Source: Acinetobacter gyllenbergii CIP 110306 = MTCC 11365 (GTDB taxonomy: Bacteria > Pseudomonadota > Gammaproteobacteria > Pseudomonadales > Moraxellaceae). Taken from it: a stretch of DNA of 64,000 nt. Made by a program: the position numbers and the translations under genes. Positions 16,217-24,234 of the stretch are shown here, piece by piece. Each line of letters starts with the position of its first letter. Position 1 is the stretch's first letter. The notes below the pieces were generated by a model that was given only the letters and a program-made list of their open reading frames with translations, was not told where the DNA came from and did not search any database. The stretch is taken from contig NZ_ATGG01000006.1 in assembly GCF_000413855.1 (NCBI RefSeq), forward strand, positions 62,001-126,000. Direction: 5' to 3'.

Positions 16217-19200
16217 ATGAAAATGATGAAACTAAAAAAATTGGTTGTTGCTTGCCAGGCTGCTGCGATAACCATGGTGACGAGTGTGGCAGTTAGCACA
16301 CAGGCCAGCGATGTCGAGTTATATAAGGCACCACAGACTTCAGAAACCACGCTTATGTTTATGCTGGATGTATCTGGAAGTATGAATCCAAATTCGAATA
16401 GCTATGGCGAAAATCGTTTAAAAAGCTTAAAGGATGGGATGACGACTTTATTACAAGGAGATAGTAGTAAAGGTATAGCACCACTTGAGGATAAGCTGAT
16501 CGTTGGCTTATCTACATTTAATGCCAGTACAGGGCGTATCAAGCTAGAGGCAAAACCATTGGGTGAGCCTGTACAACTGGCTGGAAATCGTGAGGTGTTT
16601 AGAACAGTTCAGCAGGTGACGCAGCTGGCACAAAGAACACGGTCGCGTACAAAAACCGATCTAACATGGCAAGAGAGGATAAGAGTTCAGACGCGCTCAT
16701 GTAGTTTTTTGGGATGTGGGAATTGGTCAAGTTGGAGTAACCCTAATTGGTCAAACCAAAGTTCGAATGGAAGTTGGTCTAGTTGGTTTGAGTCTAACTG
16801 GAGCTTAATAGGAAATGAAACGGCGGGAAGCCCTATTGCGCAGGAATGCGTTGATTGGAATGCTAACTATACTTGCAAGGCCAATGGTTGGGTAGCTACA
16901 ACAAAACAAGCTGAAGATTTTGCTGGAACGATACCTGTTTCGCAAATAACGAACCTTAGTTTTAATAACATAACCGATATTGACCGTGTTTCAACGCCCT
17001 CTCCAGCAGTCTTGTTACCGTCAACAAGTAATGAGAAATGCACGCAAACGGATTTTTGGAACAGATGCACGAGAAATGAAGATACACAAAAACAAAATCA
17101 ACAAAGCATTACGACTACTGAAACTGTGAGGCAGGAATCTACTGCATCATTTTCAAAAACAACGACTTATACCGGAGCAGCTTACGAAACTCATCGTAAA
17201 AAAATGTTGCGAGAAGTCAATAATCTTAGTGCTAATGATGGTACCCCTACTGCATTTGCGTATGCTGAGGTTGCAGCTTATTTGTTGGGCCGGACAACGA
17301 AGGGGTTATCGGGAAGTGGTTTTACAGAGTCCGTCGTCGGTAATATTCGGGATAATGATCAGTATAACAAACCAGCGCAAATTGATCGCTCCAAACAATG
17401 TAATACCCAGGGGATTTATTTTCTGACCGATGGTGTACCAGAATATAGTAATCGTATTTCTGCTGAAAATGTTATGCAATCTGCATTAGATGATACGAGC
17501 TATACATGTTCAGCAACGGATTTAAATCCAACATCAGGAATGTTATCCAATAATTTTTATAATGATTGTAGTGGTTGGAATCAGGCTGGTACATCTTGTG
17601 ACAGAGGTTGGTATAGCAACAAAATCGCAAAGACAAACTGGCAATGTATAGCAGGTTTAACCAAAAGGTTAAAAGATGGAAAGTTAAATGATAGTGGTAG
17701 CCCTGTGAACAATCCGCAAGGGGTGAGTATTTTAACCGCGGTTGTTGGTTTTGGTAGTACATTGGGTGAATCCACAGGTAAATACGCCAATGATGTCGCC
17801 GCCGCAAAAGCTTGGGGTGATCTTGGTGGTGGTGGCTATTATTCGGGTTCAAACGATAAAGCCGTTGTTGACAGTGTCAATGCCTTCATTCACAAATTAG
17901 GCAAGTATATTCCGCCTGTTACAACGGGTTCCGTTACGATTCCTGTCGATGCACTGGATACACAGAATATTCAACCGTGGGGGTATTTCCCTCAGTTTGA
18001 CCCAAAACCCAATGCGATTGGTAATACAGGTGTTGTTACCTGGCTCGGAAACTTGAAAAAATTTAAAGTGGCTGAAGGGGTGCTGTATGATCGCGATTCT
18101 AGTGCGGTTGCCAATAGCAATGGCTTATTAAAAGACGATATCAATGATTATTGGGCAGATACGTCAGTCAAGAAATGGATTGAAAAAGAAGAAAATGGAG
18201 TTAAACAAAGTCTTGAAGTCAAGGTGGGTGGGGCATTAAGTCGGATGTTGTTAGGCTATAACACCGCCCAAACACCCAATGAAAGACGAATTTTTACCGA
18301 TCGAGCACTACGACAAAATGCAACTGATAATAGTCAAAACGATATCATCAGTATTAACTCTGGTAATCTGATTCAAGTAGGACGAGCAGACTTCATTTCT
18401 TCCAGCCAGAAATTGTATAAACAAGATCCAAAAAGAGGATATCTACTTTCATTATTTGGCTATCCAATTGCAAAAGATTTAGCTTATAACCTTGATCTAT
18501 ATCCGAAAGAAGCAACATTCCAGTCAGAACTAGAGCAAGTGATTCAGCAACAACCTAAACGAGATTGGTTAATGGGTGCGGTCATGCATTCTCGACCTAT
18601 ATTGTTGACTCAAGAAGGTACGACTGCCTTTGAAAAGGATGTGCTGACCTATACCAACAGAGATGACTTGGTCTTGTTTGGAACAACTCAGGGTGTTTTA
18701 CATGTAGTCACAGCAGGAAAAGATGCTACCGATGGTAATGGTGGTAAAGAGGTCTTTACTTTTGTTCCAAATGAAATGATTGAAAATCAGGCCAAAGGAT
18801 TCTTGTCACAAGATAATCAAGCTGCAAATTTACAATATGGTATAGATGGTCAATGGACGGCTTATACAGAGTATGTAACCAAATCTAGTTCTACACCAAA
18901 GGCACCTGTTGTGACTGTAAAAGGTGGGAAACAATGGGTGTATGGTGGCTTAAGGATGGGAGGTAAAAGTTACTATGCTCTAGACCTTTCAGATGTCACT
19001 TCAACTGGCGGTACCCCAAAACTGAAATTCCGTATTAACCCAACTGGGAGCTGTAGCACAAGCAATGCCTTGGGGTGTATGGGACAAAGTTGGTCGAAAC
19101 CAACGATTGCATGGGTAAATTGGCAGGGGCAACGTAAACTGGTGATGTTTGTGGGAGGTGGCTATGATCCTAGATATGAAGCAGATATCAATTATTCACC

Positions 19201-20170
19201 AAGCGGTACAGATCAAGGTGCTGGCGTTTATATGTTTGATGCAGATAATGGTGATTTACTTTGGTGGGCCAGTGCAAACGCTGGATCGAACTCAACAAAT
19301 AAAACATACAATAAAGATCTGAATCGCAGTGTTGTCAGTAGTATTAAGACAGTAGATCGTAATAGTGACGGTATTGCTGATCATTTATATTTTGGTGATT
19401 TGGGTGGGCAAGTCTGGCGTATTGATTTAAGTAGTTCAACCAATGCAGGGAAGACAGGTGGTGATAACTTTGCCACACGTGCAGTCCGCCTTTTAGATAT
19501 GTCTGGAACCGATGCACCACGTTTTTATAGCACTCCAACATTTACAATTCATAACTCAAACAATGGTCTTTTTGCTGCGATCACGATTGGTTCAGGTAAT
19601 TTTAGCTATCCAATGTCAGCAAAAAATAATGATAAAGATGCTGTCTATGTGATCTATGATAAAGATGTGACACGTCGTAACTTACCGATTTTACTCAATA
19701 ATGAGCTATATACCTATGATGTAAAGGTGAATGGAGCAACAGGTCGAAATCTGGTTAATAATGTTAACGGTAATACTGAAACGACCATAGCCAATGGCGG
19801 ATGGTATTATTCGGTTGGGGCAAAAAAACGTATTTTAAATGACCATGTCGCAATTGATAATGATCTTTATGTGAGTGTCTTTGATGCTGCCAAAGATATC
19901 GTAGGTGTTGATTGCGCAGGTGGCGTAAGAGGTGAAAGTAAAGTTTCACAATTTTGCCTACCATATGGGCAGTGTACGAAAGTAGGAAGCTCTGGTGCTG
20001 TTGTCGCAGAGCGTCCCGATGATATTTTCTTGGGTAAAGGCAATATTGGTATTAGTTTTGGTGGAATCAACCAGACTAGGAATATGGTTTTGAATTTGCC
20101 TAGTAATGGCAATATTAAAAAATATGCAGGAAAAACTCAATTTGTATCTCAACGTTGGTATGAGCGATGA
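16217..20170 (+). CDS. pilY1: PilY1, pilus-tip adhesin with vWA domain, operon 1
   Basis: A 1317-residue PilY1/PilC-family protein. A signal peptide ends near ...VSTQAS (about residue 31). A von Willebrand A-like region follows with the MIDAS motif DVSGSM at 51-56. An insert at about 141-200 is rich in Trp, Ser and Asn (NWSSWSNPNW, GSWSSWFESNW). The C-terminal half is the PilY1 beta-propeller (PF05567), with GTTQGVLHVV, YGGLRMGGKSYYALDL and the calcium loop DRNSDGIAD near residue 1050 before YFGDLGGQVWRID. In Pseudomonas, calcium binding there controls pilus extension and retraction. It probably caps the pilus with the minor pilins and mediates adhesion. Confidence 0.92.
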   Translation: MKMMKLKKLVVACQAAAITMVTSVAVSTQASDVELYKAPQTSETTLMFMLDVSGSMNPNSNSYGENRLKSLKDGMTTLLQGDSSKGIAPLEDKLIVGLSTFNASTGRIKLEAKPLGEPVQLAGNREVFRTVQQVTQLAQRTRSRTKTDLTWQERIRVQTRSCSFLGCGNWSSWSNPNWSNQSSNGSWSSWFESNWSLIGNETAGSPIAQECVDWNANYTCKANGWVATTKQAEDFAGTIPVSQITNLSFNNITDIDRVSTPSPAVLLPSTSNEKCTQTDFWNRCTRNEDTQKQNQQSITTTETVRQESTASFSKTTTYTGAAYETHRKKMLREVNNLSANDGTPTAFAYAEVAAYLLGRTTKGLSGSGFTESVVGNIRDNDQYNKPAQIDRSKQCNTQGIYFLTDGVPEYSNRISAENVMQSALDDTSYTCSATDLNPTSGMLSNNFYNDCSGWNQAGTSCDRGWYSNKIAKTNWQCIAGLTKRLKDGKLNDSGSPVNNPQGVSILTAVVGFGSTLGESTGKYANDVAAAKAWGDLGGGGYYSGSNDKAVVDSVNAFIHKLGKYIPPVTTGSVTIPVDALDTQNIQPWGYFPQFDPKPNAIGNTGVVTWLGNLKKFKVAEGVLYDRDSSAVANSNGLLKDDINDYWADTSVKKWIEKEENGVKQSLEVKVGGALSRMLLGYNTAQTPNERRIFTDRALRQNATDNSQNDIISINSGNLIQVGRADFISSSQKLYKQDPKRGYLLSLFGYPIAKDLAYNLDLYPKEATFQSELEQVIQQQPKRDWLMGAVMHSRPILLTQEGTTAFEKDVLTYTNRDDLVLFGTTQGVLHVVTAGKDATDGNGGKEVFTFVPNEMIENQAKGFLSQDNQAANLQYGIDGQWTAYTEYVTKSSSTPKAPVVTVKGGKQWVYGGLRMGGKSYYALDLSDVTSTGGTPKLKFRINPTGSCSTSNALGCMGQSWSKPTIAWVNWQGQRKLVMFVGGGYDPRYEADINYSPSGTDQGAGVYMFDADNGDLLWWASANAGSNSTNKTYNKDLNRSVVSSIKTVDRNSDGIADHLYFGDLGGQVWRIDLSSSTNAGKTGGDNFATRAVRLLDMSGTDAPRFYSTPTFTIHNSNNGLFAAITIGSGNFSYPMSAKNNDKDAVYVIYDKDVTRRNLPILLNNELYTYDVKVNGATGRNLVNNVNGNTETTIANGGWYYSVGAKKRILNDHVAIDNDLYVSVFDAAKDIVGVDCAGGVRGESKVSQFCLPYGQCTKVGSSGAVVAERPDDIFLGKGNIGISFGGINQTRNMVLNLPSNGNIKKYAGKTQFVSQRWYER

Positions 20171-20184
20171 TGGGATAACAGAAG

Positions 20185-20712
20185 ATGAAAAAGAATCTAG
20201 GTTTTACTCTGATAGAAGTCATGGTTGTGGTCATTATTGTTGCGATTTTGGCTGCAATCGTTATACCCAGCTATAAAGATTTTGTACGTCGAGGAACAGC
20301 TTCACAAGCGGAGCAAGAGATACAACGTTTAGCGACACTGTTGGAAAAGCACAGAAGCCGTAATTTTAGCTATGCAAATTTTACAGTTGCTAGTTCCGTG
20401 TTACCTGAAGGTAAAACGGGAGCGGATATTACCTATAATGTCTATGTACGTGATGTGATAGATCCATCCAAGGCATTAAATGATCCCGCTGCGATGGGTG
20501 TGGGTTGGGTTATATTGGCAGAAGCTAATTCTGAAATTAATCATCCAGGAAGTTGCCCATCTTGCAACCCTCTGCAAACAGGTAACTATAGCTTTTTGAT
20601 GATGAGCAATGGGATGAAATGTAAAACCAAAATGAAATTGGCTAAGGATGACTTAACAGCGAGTAACTTATCGGGAACAACCCCATGTGGAGGTCAAGGT
20701 GAAGATTGGTAA
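20185..20712 (+). CDS. pilE: Minor pilin PilE (first copy), operon 1
   Basis: A 175-residue minor pilin: leader MKKNLG, then FTLIEVMVVVIIVAILAAIV with Glu5, followed by IPSYKDFVRRG and a block typical of PilE (SQAEQEIQRLATLLEKHR). Cys pairs GSCPSCNP and MKCKT...TPCGG are visible. It lies 14 bp after pilY1. PilE joins the priming complex as a non-core minor pilin. The next gene starts inside its 3' end. Confidence 0.88.
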   Translation: MKKNLGFTLIEVMVVVIIVAILAAIVIPSYKDFVRRGTASQAEQEIQRLATLLEKHRSRNFSYANFTVASSVLPEGKTGADITYNVYVRDVIDPSKALNDPAAMGVGWVILAEANSEINHPGSCPSCNPLQTGNYSFLMMSNGMKCKTKMKLAKDDLTASNLSGTTPCGGQGEDW

Positions 20713-21139
20713 TCATGTGGGCTTTACCCTGGTTGAGGTAATGATTGTTGTGGTCATTATTGGGATATTAGCAGCCATCGCCTATCCTGGATACAATGAT
20801 TATATACTCAAAACAAACCGTACAGCGGCACAAAGTGAAATGTTGGATGTAGCCAGTAAGTTGCAACGCTATAAAGCACTAAATTCCAATTTGCTGAAAA
20901 ATAATGCGGCTGTGACCTTGGCTGATTTTAATCATAATGGTGCTATTCCGCAGACGGGTACGAAATTGTATAGCCTAGAGCTTGCAAATGTAACGGCTGG
21001 TGAATGGACGCTTATTGCGACACCTGATTCTGCTGGCCGGCAAAAACAGGATGGTATTATTTGTTTAAATCATTTAGGACAGCGGTATTGGGAGAAAGGC
21101 CAAACGGCATGTGACTTTAGTAAGAATAAATGGAGTTAA
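20699..21139 (+). CDS. Minor pilin PilE-like (second copy), operon 1
   Basis: A prepilin of about 146 residues ending operon 1: leader MKIGNHVG, then FTLVEVMIVVVIIGILAAIA and YPGYNDYILKTNRTAAQSEM, close to the PilE/major pilin type. The likely start is GTG 20699, with a near-ideal GGAGGT four bases upstream; a GTG at 20687 is in frame but precedes the ribosome site. It overlaps the previous gene by 14 bp. A C-terminal Cys pair (IICLNH...TACDFSK) is present. A terminator follows 30 bp later. Confidence 0.85.
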   Translation: MKIGNHVGFTLVEVMIVVVIIGILAAIAYPGYNDYILKTNRTAAQSEMLDVASKLQRYKALNSNLLKNNAAVTLADFNHNGAIPQTGTKLYSLELANVTAGEWTLIATPDSAGRQKQDGIICLNHLGQRYWEKGQTACDFSKNKWS

Positions 21140-21171
21140 TCTTAAGAGCACTGCAATCTTCTGATTTATTT

Positions 21172-21202
21172 AAAAGCAAAGATCCTGATCTTTGCTTTTT
21201 TT
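21172..21202 (+). terminator. Terminator ending minor-pilin operon 1
   Basis: A twelve-base perfect stem (AAAGCAAAGATC / GATCTTTGCTTT) with a 2-nt loop and a T run. It shows that operons 1 and 2 are separate transcription units. Confidence 0.92.
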
Positions 21203-21240
21203 ATGCGACTAAAACAACACATTTATAATTTAATATTTAT

Positions 21241-21256
21241 TGTGATGTTTATCACT
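21241..21256. promoter_or_regulatory. CRP/Vfr-like site upstream of minor-pilin operon 2
   Basis: TGTGATGTTTATCACT fits the CRP consensus TGTGA-N6-TCACA at nine of the ten defined bases. It lies 173 bp upstream of the operon 2 start. In Pseudomonas the CRP homologue Vfr controls pili. Whether it binds here is untested. Confidence 0.4.
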
Positions 21257-21342
21257 AAATGTAAAAAAATATTATCAAAAGTCTGAAACAGTTTCGGTTA
21301 TCTGACATTCTCTACCATTTGTCTGTGAACAATAGATTTTTA

Positions 21343-21364
21343 ATCACTTTTGGCAAAAAGTGAT
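21343..21364. promoter_or_regulatory. Palindromic operator candidate upstream of minor-pilin operon 2
   Basis: ATCACTTTT-GGCA-AAAAGTGAT is a perfect nine-base inverted repeat centred about 75 bp before the operon 2 start. No such element precedes operon 1. No T tract follows, so an operator or other protein-binding site is likelier than a terminator. Confidence 0.45.
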
Positions 21365-21428
21365 AATTAAACATAATAATGTTAATCAAAAAAACGAAAA
21401 CAATAAGATATGTAGTGAGGAGGTCTAA

Positions 21429-21959
21429 ATGAAAAGAGGCCATTGTTTAAAATTTCATTCTTCCCATTTTTTGGGTGAAGGATTTATTAAGACGAGATCA
21501 CCTTTCACTGATCCACACCGTGGATTTACGATGATAGAGTTAATTGTTACGGTTGCTGTATTGGCTATTGTTGCAACCTTAGCAGCTCCTTCTTTTACCG
21601 CATTGTATACGCAAAAAAAAATAGAATCAGTCTCAAATACCATAAAAATCAAAGTCTCTGAAGCAAGAAGCCAAGCGGTATTGCTACGTGATACGACAGG
21701 TCTTTGTTTAGACTCTTTATCGAAACAAAGCTGTTCGGCAGCGCTCTCCATTCCAGAGACTGATGCAGATCGGATTTTCTGGGTGCATTTAGCGCATGGT
21801 GTAAGCGTAGTGAATACGTCAGCGACAAGCTTGTTATTTAATCAAAATGGCGGAGTGAAAACATCGAAGAACTTTGAGTTATCTAAAGATGGCTTTGTGT
21901 ATTGCATTCAAGTCGGCATTGTTGGGGACACAATAATAAAAAAAGGGGCTTGCACATGA
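21429..21959 (+). CDS. Minor pilin FimU/FimT (GspH family), operon 2, with long leader
   Basis: A 176-residue paralogue of the operon 1 FimU. The processed helix is FTMIELIVTVAVLAIVATLA with Glu5, and Cys residues lie at GLCLDSLSKQSC, VYCIQ and GACT. The leader before the cleavage Gly is 32 residues (MKRGHCLKFHSS...TDPHRG), against six in operon 1; the strong ribosome site GAGGAGG six bases upstream of ATG 21429 and the lack of an internal ATG support this long form. It is the first gene of the second tip operon; the stop overlaps pilV. Confidence 0.85.
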   Translation: MKRGHCLKFHSSHFLGEGFIKTRSPFTDPHRGFTMIELIVTVAVLAIVATLAAPSFTALYTQKKIESVSNTIKIKVSEARSQAVLLRDTTGLCLDSLSKQSCSAALSIPETDADRIFWVHLAHGVSVVNTSATSLLFNQNGGVKTSKNFELSKDGFVYCIQVGIVGDTIIKKGACT

Positions 21960-22420
21960 AAAATATACAACACGGTGTGGGTTTAGTTGAGGTGCTTGTG
22001 GCGCTTGTGTTATTGGCTATTGGTATTTTGGGTTTTATTGGCCTCCAGCTCAAAGCAATAGATGCAAGTGCCGAAGCTCGGCAGCAAGTTCTAGCACTGA
22101 CCATTGCTCGTGATTTGGCGGAACGAATGCGGGCAAATCCAGAGGCGACATTAAAGAGATATTATCAGCCTTTAGTTGTGAGTGAGCACAGCGTCGCCAA
22201 AATTGCAAAGCAGGATGTTCTCGAGATTCAAAGTCAGGCAAAAGACTATGGGATGAATTTGGTTGTCGATCAGTGCCCATCAGGGAAGAGCCGCCAATGT
22301 ATTTATGTCGCTTGGAATACAACGCTATTGGTCAAGGATGGGAAAACGGATTTAACACAGTGCATTGAAAATGGCACTTATGTTCCAAACTCCCATTGTT
22401 TATTTTTGGAGGCGTATTAA
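21956..22420 (+). CDS. Minor pilin PilV, operon 2
   Basis: A 154-residue PilV paralogue: leader MKNIQHG, then VGLVEVLVALVLLAIGILG and LTIARDLAERMRANPEA, matching operon 1 PilV. It is shorter than the operon 1 copy by about 30 residues. The ATG overlaps the fimU stop (ATGA) and follows AAAGGGG. The C-terminus SHCLFLEAY parallels SKCVVLEAY of the first copy, showing common descent of the operons. Confidence 0.88.
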   Translation: MKNIQHGVGLVEVLVALVLLAIGILGFIGLQLKAIDASAEARQQVLALTIARDLAERMRANPEATLKRYYQPLVVSEHSVAKIAKQDVLEIQSQAKDYGMNLVVDQCPSGKSRQCIYVAWNTTLLVKDGKTDLTQCIENGTYVPNSHCLFLEAY

Positions 22421-23502
22421 TGAATACAGACCTTCAGATCAATTCTCAGTTTTCAGAAAGCCATGATGATGCGTTGATGAAGTTTCATATTACCGAAGCT
22501 GAGCAGCGCCTTCATACTCGGCCACATGTGAATCATAGTGCTGGCTTTACATTGATTGAGTTGATTATTTCTTTGGCCCTGGGGTTGTTGATCGTTGCCG
22601 CAGCAACTCAGTTGTTTATTGCGGGTCTCACCAGCTATAAGCTACAAAAAGCGATGGCGGATATACAGGATAATGCAAGTCTCGGGCTGAACTTTATTAT
22701 TAACGATATTCGTAAGGCCAACCTGAGTGCACCCGTGCCTGCATTAAATAATAAAATTGGTTATGCCGGAATTATTATGACGCCAGATAATATTGGCGAA
22801 AAAATTAATTTAAATTGTAACCCTGCATGTTTTGAGAGTAATCAACTTGCGGATTTGGGTACAGCCAATGTCGTTGGTAAGAAAAATAATCAGCTGATTA
22901 TTCGTTATCAAGTACCCCAAGCAACCGTTGATTGCTCAGGTCAGGATGTTGAAAAAAATACCTTTGTGATTCAACGCTATTTTGTGGCTTCGACTTCAAC
23001 CGATTCGCGACAGTCGTTGCGCTGCCAAGCTGCTCAGTATACCCAAGCTCAATTGGATAAAATAACGGGGACAAATAAGCTTGCTCTAGCTTGGGAAGCA
23101 AGTCAGGTTATTTTGCCGAATGTTGACTATTTTAAAGTGCGTATTGGGTATATGGATGGCGATTTAAATAATGTGAATAGCACATTGGTTTATAGCGATA
23201 TAAAAGATTACGTCAACTTAGATCAAACGGAAAAGAAATACCAAAAAAATATAGATGGTGTCGTCCAGCCCATTCTTCCGCATGTCCATGCAATTCAAAT
23301 CGGTGTACTGGTACAGTCCGAAAGTAGTACAGGTTTACCCGACCTTGTTGTAGAGAAGAATAAGGCGGATTTTACCATGTTTGGAAAGGAAAAAATTAAG
23401 CTCGATACCCAATATCAAAATACTCATTTGCGTCAAGTTGTTGAACAAACGATTTCATTGCGGAATGCCATGGGATGGATTAATGAGGGAGTTGAATCAT
23501 GA
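22420..23502 (+). CDS. Minor pilin PilW, operon 2, with very long leader
   Basis: A 360-residue PilW paralogue. The mature N-terminus is FTLIELIISLALGLLIVAAA, and IQDNASLGLNFIINDIRKAN matches the operon 1 copy. The leader is 42 residues, ending NHSAG, far longer than the 6 residues in copy 1. GGAGG at 22408-22412 and the start directly on the pilV stop support ATG 22420. An internal ATG (Met20) has no ribosome site and would still leave a 23-residue leader. The body and C-terminus (LRQVVEQTISLRNAMGW) are intact. Confidence 0.87.
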   Translation: MNTDLQINSQFSESHDDALMKFHITEAEQRLHTRPHVNHSAGFTLIELIISLALGLLIVAAATQLFIAGLTSYKLQKAMADIQDNASLGLNFIINDIRKANLSAPVPALNNKIGYAGIIMTPDNIGEKINLNCNPACFESNQLADLGTANVVGKKNNQLIIRYQVPQATVDCSGQDVEKNTFVIQRYFVASTSTDSRQSLRCQAAQYTQAQLDKITGTNKLALAWEASQVILPNVDYFKVRIGYMDGDLNNVNSTLVYSDIKDYVNLDQTEKKYQKNIDGVVQPILPHVHAIQIGVLVQSESSTGLPDLVVEKNKADFTMFGKEKIKLDTQYQNTHLRQVVEQTISLRNAMGWINEGVES

Positions 23503-24221
23503 GCAAACATCAACAAGGTTCAACATTGGTCGTTGTATTAATGCTGCTTCTGATTATTACCGTGATTGGAACATTGGCTATTCGGCAAAGTGTAAGTTCT
23601 TTAAAGTTAGTCACCAATAATCAGATTCAAACATTATTACTACAAAGCTCTGATGCTGCTTTGCTGGCATTGCAGAATCCAGAAAACAGCACTGATATTA
23701 CAGCAACGAGTGGAATCGTCAGTTTTTTTAGAAATGCAGATAATTACGATAAAGAACTGATTTTGTGCTTTAGAGGTGATCAGCCCTTTCATTTATCCAA
23801 TACCAGTTGGCTATATTGGCAAAACACGACTGCATTTCGTCAAAAAATGGCAACAGGTGGTGGGCCATGTACCGATGATAAGAATGATACTGCTGGTCGT
23901 AAAGCCGTGATCACACAGGTACATATTAAACGAGCAGATACGGATGCTCAGCCTTTTTCAGATATGGCTCGCGGTACTGATGTTGTGAGTGCTAAAACTG
24001 AACAAAGTCTAAGATTACAAGTCTATGTAACTTCTGTCATGAAAGGACTTGCCAATACGGATGATTTATTTGATAGCACGAAGGGATGTCTCAACCTCAG
24101 TATTAAACCACCAGTGGGGCAACAAGGTCTTATTTCATGTTTAAAAAAGAATAAAGTTTTATATAACACTCAGGTCGCGGAATACCGCTTCTTGTCTGAC
24201 TTTGAACCTTCAGCTTCATAA
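23499..24221 (+). CDS. Minor pilin PilX, operon 2
   Basis: A 240-residue PilX paralogue: QQGSTLVVVLMLLLIITVIGT, without a Glu at +5, then LAIRQSVSSLKLVTNNQIQT, parallel to the operon 1 protein. The start overlaps the pilW stop (ATGA) and has GAGGGAG upstream. A C-terminal Cys pair (KGCLNLS, ISCLKKN) matches the position of that in copy 1. Confidence 0.84.
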   Translation: MSKHQQGSTLVVVLMLLLIITVIGTLAIRQSVSSLKLVTNNQIQTLLLQSSDAALLALQNPENSTDITATSGIVSFFRNADNYDKELILCFRGDQPFHLSNTSWLYWQNTTAFRQKMATGGGPCTDDKNDTAGRKAVITQVHIKRADTDAQPFSDMARGTDVVSAKTEQSLRLQVYVTSVMKGLANTDDLFDSTKGCLNLSIKPPVGQQGLISCLKKNKVLYNTQVAEYRFLSDFEPSAS

Positions 24222-24234
24222 AGGAAAAATTGTC

